Assembly: GCA_030612725.1 (NCBI GenBank) | Contig: JAUWNJ010000005.1 | Coordinates: forward strand, 62,001 to 126,000 | Reading direction: 5' to 3' | DNA length: 64,000 nt | DNA from: Planctomycetales bacterium | GTDB taxonomy: Bacteria > Planctomycetota > Phycisphaerae > SM23-33 | Shown: positions 15,756 through 26,656 of the stretch, in pieces | Position numbering within the stretch: the stretch's first letter is position 1 | Layout: every line of letters begins with the position of its first letter | The notes under the pieces: model-generated | What the model saw: only the letters and a program-made list of their open reading frames with translations | Told to the model about the DNA's origin: nothing | Database searches by the model: none | Made by a program: the position numbers and the translations under genes

Positions 15756-17210
15756 TTACTTGCCCAGAAAGTTGTCCAGCAGGCCGGGTTTTTTCTTTTT
15801 TTCGTCGGACTTTTTGTCTTTTTTGCCACCCAGGATTCCCTCAAGCAGTCCGCCCATTTTATCCTTTTGTCCGACAGATTTGAGAAGAAAATCCTTCAGC
15901 GCTTCTTCGTCGGGTTTGGCTGACAATGCCATCTTTTCAGGAAGCAGCAGCGACGGGTGGCTGGAGATGTTTTTCCCCTCGACCACGAATGTCGGCAATG
16001 TCGGCGTCAGTTCGATGTGGCTGATTTTGATATTGCTGATAACCCACGTCGGTTTTTTGGTCAGATAATCCTTCGCCGACATTTTCAGATATCCCAATGC
16101 CCTGGCCCGCTTGGCAATGGCGTCGGTATCGGGTTCGGAGGCTTCGGCTTCATCACTCTTGAGATATTCCCTCAGTTTCTGGAGCCGCTTGTTGAACTTT
16201 TTAATTTCCTCGTAGTATTCGGCGCTCTTGCCCAGTTTCCCAGCCAGATAGTCCGGGACCGACGGAGTCTTTTCCTTCGCTTCGATTTTTTCGCGATAGA
16301 CCTTCCCCGGCGTCTTACGTTCGACATCCATTCGCATCGCATCGCACTCGATAAGGTCTATCACGAACCGCCGGGTCAGGAGGTCTTTGATACTGACATC
16401 CGCAACGATTTTTTCTGCTTGAAACCGATTGTGCGTGGGCCGACTGGCGTCTGTAACTTCCAAACCCTCGATAACGAGTCGCCCGCTGCGCAGCGACAGG
16501 TCGGCCCTGGCGATATTGACCTCAGCGCCGTTGGCGGCGGCGATGGATTTCTCCAGGCCTTGTTTTACCAGCGAATCGAGAAATATCATCCCAGCCACAG
16601 CCAGAAGCGCCGTCAGCACCACTGCGGCAATGACCCTTCCTTTGCGAATCAGCGGCGATTTCGCCTCATCCATATCCGCTAATTTGCCCTTCTGCTTGCC
16701 GAAGACGATCCGCATGAGGAACCTTACAAACCAGTTCCCGGCTACTTTCCGGGCCTTTTCGCTCTTACCGGCTGCTGACGCTATGGCCGCACGGGTCTTG
16801 ACGACAGACCTCGCCACAAACCACGCCATCAGCCCGCCAATTACGATAATCAGCGGTATCGCGCCGATGAGGCAGTACACGTGCAGGTCCATCATGGCTA
16901 CGACGGGAGTATCGCTCGCGGAGCGAACAAGCCCGATCAGGCCCATGTCGTGAATCATCGTATAACCGAGCCAAAACGTAACCGGCGCCAAGACCAGGCA
17001 GAGTATCTTACCCAGCATGAACGACAGGACCGCCAGCGCACCGGTGGCGTTAAGGAACAACAACAGGAGAATCAGAAATACCAGCGTCAGATTTACGCCG
17101 GGAATCATCCCGACAGCAAATCCGAGAAAAATCCCCAGGAACATATCGCGGAACGTCGCGCCGCCACGCAGCGCCTTGCCGAGTTTGCGGATGAGTTTAA
17201 TCGGATTCAT
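15756..17210 (-). CDS. Fused TIGR03546/TIGR03545-like membrane protein
   Basis: 484 residues. Residues 1-165 contain an IFLGFAVGMIPGVNLTLVFL segment and further membrane helices, resembling the DUF2062/TIGR03546 family. Residues ~205-484 have one membrane anchor (VIAAVVLTALLAVAGMIFL) followed by an AsmA-like region (ADLSLRSGRLVIEGLEVTDA, KIVADVSIKDLLTRRFVIDL) and a lysine-rich tail, as in TIGR03545. These are usually two adjacent genes; here they are one protein. The function is unknown; an envelope assembly role is inferred from the AsmA-like part. Confidence 0.65.
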   Translation of the reverse strand: MNPIKLIRKLGKALRGGATFRDMFLGIFLGFAVGMIPGVNLTLVFLILLLLFLNATGALAVLSFMLGKILCLVLAPVTFWLGYTMIHDMGLIGLVRSASDTPVVAMMDLHVYCLIGAIPLIIVIGGLMAWFVARSVVKTRAAIASAAGKSEKARKVAGNWFVRFLMRIVFGKQKGKLADMDEAKSPLIRKGRVIAAVVLTALLAVAGMIFLDSLVKQGLEKSIAAANGAEVNIARADLSLRSGRLVIEGLEVTDASRPTHNRFQAEKIVADVSIKDLLTRRFVIDLIECDAMRMDVERKTPGKVYREKIEAKEKTPSVPDYLAGKLGKSAEYYEEIKKFNKRLQKLREYLKSDEAEASEPDTDAIAKRARALGYLKMSAKDYLTKKPTWVISNIKISHIELTPTLPTFVVEGKNISSHPSLLLPEKMALSAKPDEEALKDFLLKSVGQKDKMGGLLEGILGGKKDKKSDEKKKKPGLLDNFLGK

Positions 17211-17313
17211 AACGGTTCTCCCATAGAGGTGTCTCTGTCAGAAACACTACCGAGGCAAAGCGGAAAAATCAAGCAGACATGCGATAGTACACACGAAAAG
17301 TTAATGCGCGAGC

Positions 17314-17407
17314 GGGAGATAAACGAGCCGCGACCGTAAGGGAGCGGTCATTAAGACTTCCGCAATGGTTAGACCGCTCCCTTACGGTCGCGGCTCGTTT
17401 ATCCCTC
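17314..17407. repeat. Large inverted repeat, GAGCCGCGACCGTAAGGGAG type
   Basis: Arms of about 35 bp (roughly 17314-17349 and 17372-17407, one or two mismatches) with a 22-nt loop. It lies between two minus-strand genes and its right arm covers the stop of the kinase-like gene. The word matches a repeat I associate with planctomycete genomes. Confidence 0.75.
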
Positions 17408-18241
17408 ACGCCAGGTTTGTTTTTCCGGTTGGTGGTGGTCTTCGAGTTCGGCCGACGGGCTTACGAGCCTGCCGTTCTGATATTGTCGTCGGAGGAAGCG
17501 TCGGCGGACGGCGCGATATGGCTTGGTGATTTTGCGGTGCAGGCGATGCCACAGACCTTGATGACGGGAGATTTTTTCTTCTTCGTCGGTCAGTTCATCC
17601 GGGGCGAGGCGGCGCTTGTGCTTGCAGAGATGATAAATGTCTTTGCCTTGCAGATATTGGACGATTCGCGCGGCGATTGCCCGCATAGGCCAAGGCCAAT
17701 CGTCGCGATTGCCAACGGCAATCTGAAAATCGATCAGATATGGCGAGCCGTCGTCAGCCACCAGCATATTCGAGAGTTTATTGGCATCGACGTACGCCAG
17801 GCCACGGGCGTGAACGGTATCGAGTATCTGCCACATCTGGTCGAAATAACCGGTCGGCGGCTTATCGAGATGATCCAGCGGGACAGCGTCAATATACTCA
17901 ATGGCCAAACCCGTCGGCCCAACGCAGCCGACCCATCGCGGCACGCCGGCGACGCCTTCCAAGGCTGCATAAATCCCCTTTTCATGCTCCCGACTGAATC
18001 GTCCCAGCCACTCCATCCCCAATCCGCAAAACGCCTGCGTGCGATAGGTCTTCACGACAATTTCAGGGGGTAGCACGAGCGAGACGCCCGTACCACGAAC
18101 CGCCTCGTACAACGCTGTGGCTGCAAAGAAATCATGTTTGAAGACACGGACGAGTCTGTACGTCGCGCCGGCGATGCAAACCTCATCGGCCGGAGGAGCG
18201 GGCAATGCGAACAATTGCGTATTGGCTTTTCTTCGGCTCAC
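17399..18241 (-). CDS. RIO/Kdo-kinase-like protein kinase fold protein
   Basis: About 280 residues from a GTG at 18241. The frame runs on to 18292, but that part is made of a CACAAAGAGC repeat. The catalytic-loop analogue AYVDANKLSNMLVADDGSPY and the metal-loop analogue LIDFQ match the lipopolysaccharide Kdo/heptose kinase and RIO branch of the kinase fold (D and N of the loop kept, DFG changed to DFQ). The C-terminal 60 residues are very basic, suggesting binding to membrane or nucleic acid. No ribosome site is clear. The substrate is unknown; lipid A/core sugar phosphorylation is plausible with lpx genes nearby. Confidence 0.6.
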   Translation of the reverse strand: MSRRKANTQLFALPAPPADEVCIAGATYRLVRVFKHDFFAATALYEAVRGTGVSLVLPPEIVVKTYRTQAFCGLGMEWLGRFSREHEKGIYAALEGVAGVPRWVGCVGPTGLAIEYIDAVPLDHLDKPPTGYFDQMWQILDTVHARGLAYVDANKLSNMLVADDGSPYLIDFQIAVGNRDDWPWPMRAIAARIVQYLQGKDIYHLCKHKRRLAPDELTDEEEKISRHQGLWHRLHRKITKPYRAVRRRFLRRQYQNGRLVSPSAELEDHHQPEKQTWREG

Positions 18242-18256
18242 GGTATCGTAAAAAAT

Positions 18257-18353
18257 GAACCACAAAGAGCACAAAGGACACAAAGAAAACAACTTTTTTC
18301 AATTAAATTGCTTCTTCCTTTTTTCTTTGTGCTCTTTGTGTCCTTTGTAGTTC
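18257..18353. repeat. Inverted CACAAAGAGCACAAAGGACA repeat
   Basis: Two copies of a 32-bp sentence-like repeat face each other (18257-18290 and 18320-18353) with an AT-rich centre. Its ends touch the start region of the kinase-like gene and the stop of pyrF. Confidence 0.7.
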
Positions 18354-19239
18354 ATCTGTTTTCCTCGACAGATTGACGAATATCGTCGGCGAATTTTTTC
18401 GCGGCGGTCTCGATTGTTTTTTTCCAGTCCATACCGGCGTATTCCGGGTTCTGGAAGGCGTAGATTACGCTCCGGCTGGCGTTGACGATTGCTCCTGTTC
18501 CATCGGCCTTGAAGGAAGCGGCGCAGTCGTCCGCCGATGCGCCTTGTGCGCCGTATCCGGGAACGAGAAATATCTGCTGCGGCATTATTTCTCGCAAGCG
18601 ACGGGCCTCGTCGGGATACGTCGCGCCGACGACGGCACCGACGCAACTGTATCCGCTGCCGCCGATAAGTCTTTCGTCGCTACCAATCTTTGCGACCTGC
18701 TCGGCTATGTGTTCGTAGAATTTCTTGCCGACGGCGTCTGCAAAATCCTGAATCGCCGCAGCCGACGGGTTCGACGTCCGCACCAGCACGAATATACCTT
18801 TGCCGGTGTCTGCGGCTGTATCCACAAACGGTTTCAACCCATCGGCCCCGAAGTATCCGTTGACTGTTATTGCGTCGGGCGCGTTTTCGCCCAGCAGATG
18901 CCCGTCTGCATACGCCGATGCCGTCGAGCCGATGTCGCCGCGCTTCACGTCGCCAATGACAATCAGGCCTGCTTTTTGAGCGGCAGTTACAACTTTTTCG
19001 TATGCCGCCACGCCCGCAGAGCCGTACCGCTCGAAGTACGCGATTTGAGGCTTGACGGCGGGGACGCGCCCGGCCACTGCCTCGACGATACCCAAACCGA
19101 AGGCTTCGATGGCAGCGACCTCGTCACCGTTTTTTAATTCATCCGGCAGGCGGTCGTATGCGGGATCAATCCCCACGCACACCGGCGAACCGACCCGCCC
19201 AATCGCCGCCAGCAATCTATCTGCAAAATGTTCCGCCAC
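18352..19239 (-). CDS. pyrF: Orotidine 5'-phosphate decarboxylase
   Basis: 295 residues, the longer type-2 PyrF. N-terminal VCVGIDPAYDRLPDEL, PAVKPQIAYFERYGSAG (substrate lysine) and the catalytic motif DVKRGDIGSTASAYA are seen, followed by NGYFGADGLKPF and VPGYGAQGA phosphate-binding segments. It performs the last step of UMP synthesis. Its stop codon lies at the edge of the inverted repeat. It is divergent from the STAS/ATPase gene. Confidence 0.95.
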   Translation of the reverse strand: MAEHFADRLLAAIGRVGSPVCVGIDPAYDRLPDELKNGDEVAAIEAFGLGIVEAVAGRVPAVKPQIAYFERYGSAGVAAYEKVVTAAQKAGLIVIGDVKRGDIGSTASAYADGHLLGENAPDAITVNGYFGADGLKPFVDTAADTGKGIFVLVRTSNPSAAAIQDFADAVGKKFYEHIAEQVAKIGSDERLIGGSGYSCVGAVVGATYPDEARRLREIMPQQIFLVPGYGAQGASADDCAASFKADGTGAIVNASRSVIYAFQNPEYAGMDWKKTIETAAKKFADDIRQSVEENR

Positions 19240-19374
19240 CTTATGCTCCTTCCGATCACTTTATACCGCCAACGCCGCAAAGAGAAAAGTATATCCCCTT
19301 GGTCAATCTACCGCTCGGCCCTAAATATAAATTCAGATAGCGGAAATTGTGCCTGTTATGATAGACTCGGAAAC

Positions 19375-20295
19375 ATGTGTAGGATAACCTTACCGCCCAC
19401 GCTCGAACTCGGCAGTCTGATGTCTGCCATGATGGGGATAGAAATCGCTCCCGAGCAGAAAGTAACACTGGATTTTCAGAAATTGGATTTTGTTACTCCG
19501 CAAGGTATGGGAGCCCTGGCAGCCCTGATAGACCACTGGATTCACAACGACTACCGCGTTCTTCTGCTAAACGCTCCATTGTGTAGGCCTTTTGAATACC
19601 TTCAAAGGATGAATTTTTTCAAGATATTCGGCGTTTTTGTGGATGAGAAATTTTCTCGCCATAGCCAGGCAGGGCGTTTCGCCGCACTTGAACATATCCG
19701 ATTTGACAGCAATTCCAAGAAGATTGCAGACAATCTGGTCAATAGCATAAGTGGAGGAGAAGCATTCAATATCGTAAGGTCAGACTTGAATAGCCCCCTT
19801 TATGAAAGCATCAACAATATTATCGATCATGCACGGCTGGGAAGCGACAAATCCGGTTATGCTGTTGCTCAATCTTATCGTCTTGGCATTAGGGATCGAA
19901 GATATGTTTTCGCAATTGTGGATTCCGGGCGTGGCGTTGCTGTTTCTCTTCGCGATAACCAGCGACTTTGTGTGCCGGATGACTTGGCCGCTTTAGAGTT
20001 AGCATGCAAACGCGACGTTACGGGTTCCGAAGGGGTAAAAGATGAATTTGGAGATCCAAGGAACGTTGGCCAAGGCCTTTTTGAGATTGACCAGATTGCT
20101 AAATCAACAAAAGGAACGTTTTCGCTGTGTTCCGGTAATGCGATTCGCAGGCGAACAGGGGAAAAAGTCGAGACGGTTCGTTCTGGATGGTATTGGCAAG
20201 GGACTATTGTTATTGTTACACTAACATATAGCAGGATGAGAGAGTATATTGATTCGATCACACCCACGGGAAAGATACGTCTTGGTCGCGCCTAA
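19375..20295 (+). CDS. STAS-like domain fused to a GHKL-type ATPase
   Basis: 306 residues from the ATG at 19375; upstream codons to 19228 run through pyrF on the other strand and are not convincing. Residues ~1-105 resemble a STAS or anti-sigma-antagonist fold (KVTLDFQKLDFVTPQGMGAL). Residues ~130-300 carry the GHKL ATP-binding boxes: an N box around ESINNIIDHA, DSGRGV (G1) and NVGQGLFEI (G2). No histidine phosphorylation site is seen, so it resembles an anti-sigma serine kinase rather than a sensor kinase. The sequence is AT-richer than its neighbours. A TATGAT lies at 19358, very near the start. It overlaps the next gene by about 47 bp. Confidence 0.7.
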   Translation: MCRITLPPTLELGSLMSAMMGIEIAPEQKVTLDFQKLDFVTPQGMGALAALIDHWIHNDYRVLLLNAPLCRPFEYLQRMNFFKIFGVFVDEKFSRHSQAGRFAALEHIRFDSNSKKIADNLVNSISGGEAFNIVRSDLNSPLYESINNIIDHARLGSDKSGYAVAQSYRLGIRDRRYVFAIVDSGRGVAVSLRDNQRLCVPDDLAALELACKRDVTGSEGVKDEFGDPRNVGQGLFEIDQIAKSTKGTFSLCSGNAIRRRTGEKVETVRSGWYWQGTIVIVTLTYSRMREYIDSITPTGKIRLGRA

Positions 20296-20617
20296 AATAA
20301 TTCGAGTCTTCGATGTGATGGACAGCACGGAGTCTGTTTCCGGAACACCGGACGGAAATGCCTTGGCGCGGGTCGTCGCACAAGAGGTACGGGATGTATG
20401 TGCGCATGCTGTAGTTGACTTCGATCGAATTACAAGCATTTCAAACTCCGCTTCTTGTGCTTTTTGGGCGAATATAATGCGCACTGTTGGAGAGTCCGCT
20501 TTTGAGAGGATTGAATTCATAAACATCAATAATCCGCCAGTCCTCCGAAACCTGGAGTATGGAGTCGGTTACGTATCTCGGCAAAAAAAGAAATCGTCCG
20601 AACCAAGTCATTTATAA
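20249..20617 (+). CDS. DUF4325/STAS-like small protein
   Basis: Up to 122 residues; the start is uncertain (TTG at 20249, TTG at 20282 or ATG at 20315). The core VVAQEVRDVCAHAVVDFDRI followed by SISNSASCAFWANI and FERIEFININNPPVLRN matches the STAS-like DUF4325 pattern, a family often placed next to GHKL ATPases. Together with the preceding gene it resembles a partner-switching pair (kinase and antagonist). The target is not visible here. Function unknown. Confidence 0.6.
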   Translation: MIRSHPRERYVLVAPKIIRVFDVMDSTESVSGTPDGNALARVVAQEVRDVCAHAVVDFDRITSISNSASCAFWANIMRTVGESAFERIEFININNPPVLRNLEYGVGYVSRQKKKSSEPSHL

Positions 20618-20685
20618 GAAAATAGCGACGCCTTCTGTCCCAGAAGGCCAAGGCATCCGACTGCTTACAGTGTCAGGAAACATAA

Positions 20686-21805
20686 ATGATTGAAACAGCG
20701 TCTTTACCGGAAGTAATTTCAACCCTCAGCGCCCGGATCGTAGCAATCCGGGACTCTCTTTGACTTGCCTACACGACGTGAGGAAATGGCCGCTATCGAG
20801 CAGCGGATGTCTGCGCCGAATTTCTGGGATAACGCCGAATCGGCCCAAAAGGTCGTCGCGCAACTCAAAACACTCAAAGCCATCATCACGCCCATTACGG
20901 AACTGTCGGCGCGGGTCGAAGACCTCCAGACACTGCACGAACTCGGCTCCGAAGCCGGAGACGACGAAACGCTCTCCGAAGCGGCTACCGAGGCTGAAAA
21001 ACTCGTCGCCGACCTCGACCGACTCGAATTGCGGACGATGCTCGCAGGCCCGCACGACGCGGGAAACTGCTATATCTCCATCCACGCCGGAGCCGGCGGG
21101 ACCGAAAGTTGCGACTGGGCGGAAATGCTCCTGCGAATGTACCTGCGATACTTCGAGCGGAACAGATACAAGGTCGAGCAGATCGACAGGCTGGACGGCG
21201 AAGAAGCCGGCGTCCGCTCGTCCACGCTGCACGTATCGGGGCCTTACGCCTACGGATACCTCTCCTGCGAGCGGGGCGTGCATCGCCTGGTGCGGATCAG
21301 CCCGTTCGATTCAGCCAAGCGGCGGCATACGTCGTTCGCCTCCGTGGACGTCCTGCCCGAACTGGACGAGATCGAAATCGAGATAGACTGGGCAAAGGAT
21401 ATCCGCGAAGACACCTATCGCGCAAGCGGAGCCGGAGGCCAGCACGTCAACAAGACGTCGTCGGCCGTTCGCCTGACGCACCTGGAGACGGGGATCGTTA
21501 CGCAGTGCCAAAACGAGCGATCCCAGCACCAGAACCGCGCACAAGCACGCAAAATGCTGATGGCCAAACTCTATCAGCACACCCAGTCCAAGCGCGACGC
21601 GGAACTGGCGAAAATGTACGGCGACAAAGGCGAGATAGCCTTCGGGCACCAGATCCGCTCGTATGTGCTGTACCCATACCAACTTGTCCGCGATGAACGG
21701 ACTGAGCTGAAGCTTACCAATACCGACGCCATTCTCGACGGCGACATCCAGGCATTCGTAGACGCAGCCCTGCGCGACAAACTACGAAAACGGCAGATTG
21801 GTTGA
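20686..21805 (+). CDS. prfB: Peptide chain release factor 2, with programmed +1 frameshift
   Basis: Translation starts at the ATG at 20686 (AGGA about 8 nt upstream), runs 25 codons to CTT TGA at 20758-20763, then shifts +1 to GAC and continues to 21805, giving about 372 residues. RF2 marks: SPF tripeptide (RLVRISPFDSAKRRHTSF) that reads UGA/UAA stop codons, and the GGQ loop (ASGAGGQHVNKTSSAVR) that triggers peptide release. The short first frame reads MIETASLPEVISTLSARIVA then IRDSL. The last codons and stop lie inside a GATTGGTT tandem repeat. Confidence 0.97.
20752..20764 (+). promoter_or_regulatory. Programmed +1 frameshift site of prfB
   Basis: CTTTGAC is the slippery CUU before in-frame UGA and C, as in most bacterial prfB genes. 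GGGA lies 6 nt upstream, resembling the internal Shine-Dalgarno element. When RF2 is scarce the ribosome slips and makes more RF2. Confidence 0.95.
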
Positions 21806-21826
21806 TTGGTTGATTGGTTGATTGGT
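21796..21826. repeat. GATTGGTT tandem repeat
   Basis: Four copies of an 8-bp unit beginning inside the last codons of prfB. The complementary word (AATCAACC) recurs near 29878-29893. Confidence 0.8.
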
Positions 21827-21859
21827 AAATCAGCTCCGGGGTCCGTTTTTCTGTTCGCC

Positions 21860-23227
21860 TTACGACTTCTTAACGGGCGTTTTCTTCTTCCACTCTTTGC
21901 GTTTGTTCTCAAGCCGCTTGAGCAGTTTATCCATCGCCTTGGCTGCATCGCCGTCGAGAACTTTTCGCAGGCCGTCCAGGCGTTTGAGCATCTTCAAATC
22001 CCAGCCGAGGTATTCGTTCAGGCGCGTTTTACCGCTGTTAACTTGCATTGAATAAAGCGGACCGCCCGGCGGGTCGATCAAGACATTGGTTATGTCAAAC
22101 GCACGGCAGAGGAACCCGTCATCGACCAAGTGGGCAATGACCTTCTCCGCCTGTTCCCCGGAAATGTGTATGTGAGCAAACCCTGGTGCCGCTTTAACAT
22201 CGGCTGAAATCCTGCCCAAAACAAGACTTCGATAAAGAAGTTCATTTTGTGGGCCGCGGTAACGCAGCACGAGTTGAAATGAATTAATATTGGCTTTGAG
22301 TTTCTTGACGCGTTCTGCCGTTGGGTCTGCCTTTATGGTTACGTTCAGCGTGAAGGTCTTTGCGGGCGGCTTGTTCTTCTCCCAGCCTCTCTTGTATTCC
22401 AGCGACAACTTGGCCTTTCCCGCTTTTTTGGCGGTGAATGTGAATACGTACTTCCCCCCGCCGCCGACGCGGTGACGCATAATCTTCCTGCCTCTGCCGC
22501 CCACAGGCATGGGAGGCTGGTCCGAAACATATTTCACCTTGCCGACCTGCCCAAGCACATCGCCTTCGTTTTTCCCAACCACCCACGAATATCCGGTTGT
22601 CGCATTACCCTTCAGGCGGATGATGATATTCTGCCCAACGGTGGCAGAGACCGTCTTGCCGTTGGCCGACTCGTCCAGTTCCAGCGCGCGGAGATAGGCC
22701 GGGGTGGATTTTTCCGGCGACGGCAGCATCCGGCCTGCAAGCGCGTGCACGCTATCAATCGGCACCCATCCGGCAACATTGGTGGGGCCAGGTGCATATA
22801 CCATCGTCCCCCACGGCGTCTTGATTCGGTCCCAATTCTTAATGTTGTCGGCGACGGGCTTCCCGTCATATGTCAACCCGCCACAAGAACAACCGAGGCC
22901 GGTGGCATATCTCTTAATAATACACTTGTACTCCCACTTCCCGGAAGTGTACATGCCGGGCTTGTTTATGTCGATCTTCGCCGGTTGCGTGGTGGGTTTC
23001 CCCGCCTTCTTCAGCGGCGCGCGGCAGTGCTCGCACTGTCCGAGTTTGGCCGAGCATTTCGGGCACAACTTATGCGCCCCGCTCCTTGTAGGCCCGCCGC
23101 AAACGACACACTTGCCGACGGACATTATGTACATCCCGCCCTTGCACTTTTCGCACAGTTCAGCCCCGGCCGGGGCCGCCAGAACCAGCACAGTCAATAC
23201 ACTCAACGCAACTGCAATTCGTTTCAT
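21860..23227 (-). CDS. Secreted zinc-ribbon protein with chagasin-type (I42) inhibitor domain
   Basis: 455 residues from the ATG at 23227 (AAGGAG 7 nt upstream). Signal peptide MKRIAVALSVLTVLVLAAPA, then two CxxC zinc-ribbon-like pairs (CEKCKGG, CVVCGG, CPKCSAK, CEHC). Residues ~185-290 match the inhibitor I42/chagasin fold: GNATTGYSWVV (NPTTGxxW loop), VGGGGKYVFTF (GxGG loop) and YKRGWE (RPW-like loop). Chagasins block papain-family proteases. The C-terminal ~150 residues are unrecognised and end in a lysine-rich tail. In a periplasm or surface it may guard against cysteine proteases; that is inferred. Confidence 0.75.
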   Translation of the reverse strand: MKRIAVALSVLTVLVLAAPAGAELCEKCKGGMYIMSVGKCVVCGGPTRSGAHKLCPKCSAKLGQCEHCRAPLKKAGKPTTQPAKIDINKPGMYTSGKWEYKCIIKRYATGLGCSCGGLTYDGKPVADNIKNWDRIKTPWGTMVYAPGPTNVAGWVPIDSVHALAGRMLPSPEKSTPAYLRALELDESANGKTVSATVGQNIIIRLKGNATTGYSWVVGKNEGDVLGQVGKVKYVSDQPPMPVGGRGRKIMRHRVGGGGKYVFTFTAKKAGKAKLSLEYKRGWEKNKPPAKTFTLNVTIKADPTAERVKKLKANINSFQLVLRYRGPQNELLYRSLVLGRISADVKAAPGFAHIHISGEQAEKVIAHLVDDGFLCRAFDITNVLIDPPGGPLYSMQVNSGKTRLNEYLGWDLKMLKRLDGLRKVLDGDAAKAMDKLLKRLENKRKEWKKKTPVKKS

Positions 23228-23325
23228 CGCCCTGCTCCTTACTGTTTTTGCGTACAAAATCGCCCATATTCCCTGCAACACCCTGTTAGACGCCATGTTT
23301 ATAAAATAGTTTCAAGGTTTTTAAT

Positions 23326-23364
23326 AATTCGTGTAATTTGTTTCGATTCGTGTAATTCGTGGTT
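23326..23364. repeat. ATTCGTGTAATTCGTGG repeat
   Basis: Two tandem variants of the word (AATTCGTGTAATTTGTTTCG and ATTCGTGTAATTCGTGGTTC). The same family forms the 38930-39062 insertion between rplF and rpsH. Confidence 0.7.
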
Positions 23365-23449
23365 CATTTTTGCCCGGCAGCGAAACATATCGTAGTTTTA
23401 AGGAAGAGGGAAGTTCTGTGCCTACGGAGGCTAATTGGAGGATGCTCAA

Positions 23450-23635
23450 ATGCGTTATTGGCTCGGAAGACCGTTGTTGATGCTGGCAGGGATTATACTC
23501 GTGCTCGGAGGGATTTCCGCTTACTGGCTCCGCAGCGGCCCGTCGGTCGCAGAGGCGAACGATAATCAATCAGCCCGCACCGCCTATCACAGGCAAGTCG
23601 ATAAGATCATAGACGACATGGAAAACGGGCGATAG
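23450..23635 (+). CDS. Small membrane protein, hypothetical
   Basis: 61 residues from the ATG at 23450 with GGAGG 8 nt upstream. One membrane helix (LLMLAGIILVLGGISAYWL) precedes a polar tail ending DKIIDDMENGR. Family unknown. Confidence 0.55.
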   Translation: MRYWLGRPLLMLAGIILVLGGISAYWLRSGPSVAEANDNQSARTAYHRQVDKIIDDMENGR

Positions 23636-23644
23636 AAGCGAATA

Positions 23645-23718
23645 AATTGCGGATTGCGGATTGCGGATTTTCTTCAAAGAACAACTAATGTTGTCTTTGG
23701 GCTGGAAATCCGCAATCG
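23645..23718. repeat. ATTGCGGATT inverted repeat
   Basis: Three tandem TTGCGGA units, an inner hairpin CAAAGAACAAC/GTTGTCTTTG, and the inverted word GAAATCCGCAATC. It directly follows the small membrane gene and may terminate it. A second copy is at 59640-59702. Confidence 0.7.
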
Positions 23719-23837
23719 AATGGTCTGCCGAAATGACCGATTAAGGGGTAAATGCAGAGTAACCCGCCGCTGGCCTATCCTGTAACTCGCTCCAACCAAA
23801 GCACTTACGCTTCTGGCCCGCCCTTTGCACACTCTTT

Positions 23838-23948
23838 TAAAGAGCAATCAGCGTTCAGATGTCAGCAATCAGCAAAAAATAAAACAACAAAATCCGCGTC
23901 TGATTGTTTATTGTTTCTTCATCTTTTGCTGAACGCTGATTGCTGAAT
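23838..23948. repeat. AGCAATCAGCGTTCAG inverted repeat
   Basis: AGCAATCAGCGTTCAG on the left pairs with CTGAACGCTGATTGCT on the right about 90 bp later, just before the clpB ribosome site. Confidence 0.65.
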
Positions 23949-23969
23949 GCTTTTTTTCAGGAGTACGCA

Positions 23970-26561
<2,592 letters not shown>

Positions 26562-26563
26562 GC

Positions 26564-26587
26564 TGGGACGGAGTCCCACCTTTTTTT
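26564..26587 (+). terminator. Rho-independent terminator of clpB
   Basis: TGGGAC (26564-26569), loop GGA, GTCCCA (26573-26578), then CC and seven T. Confidence 0.9.
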
Positions 26588-26656
26588 GAATTGCCGGGAC
26601 TGCGTGCATAGTGAGTATTCCGCGGGTCAGCATACTCGCCTTTTAGGAGAACAGAA

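Larger units (their letters stand above)
23636..23969. other. Repeat-rich spacer upstream of clpB
   Basis: Two repeat families fill most of this 334-bp space (see entries at 23645 and 23838). No CIRCE element (TTAGCACTC with inverted partner) is visible, and no clear heat-shock promoter. Confidence 0.5.

Noticed and set aside
14580-15923. A 447-codon plus-strand open frame
   Set aside because: Shadow of lpxD, whose hexapeptide repeats are clear on the other strand.
23636-23969. CIRCE heat-shock operator before clpB
   Set aside because: No TTAGCACTC inverted pair; the inverted repeat present is the AGCAATCAGC family.
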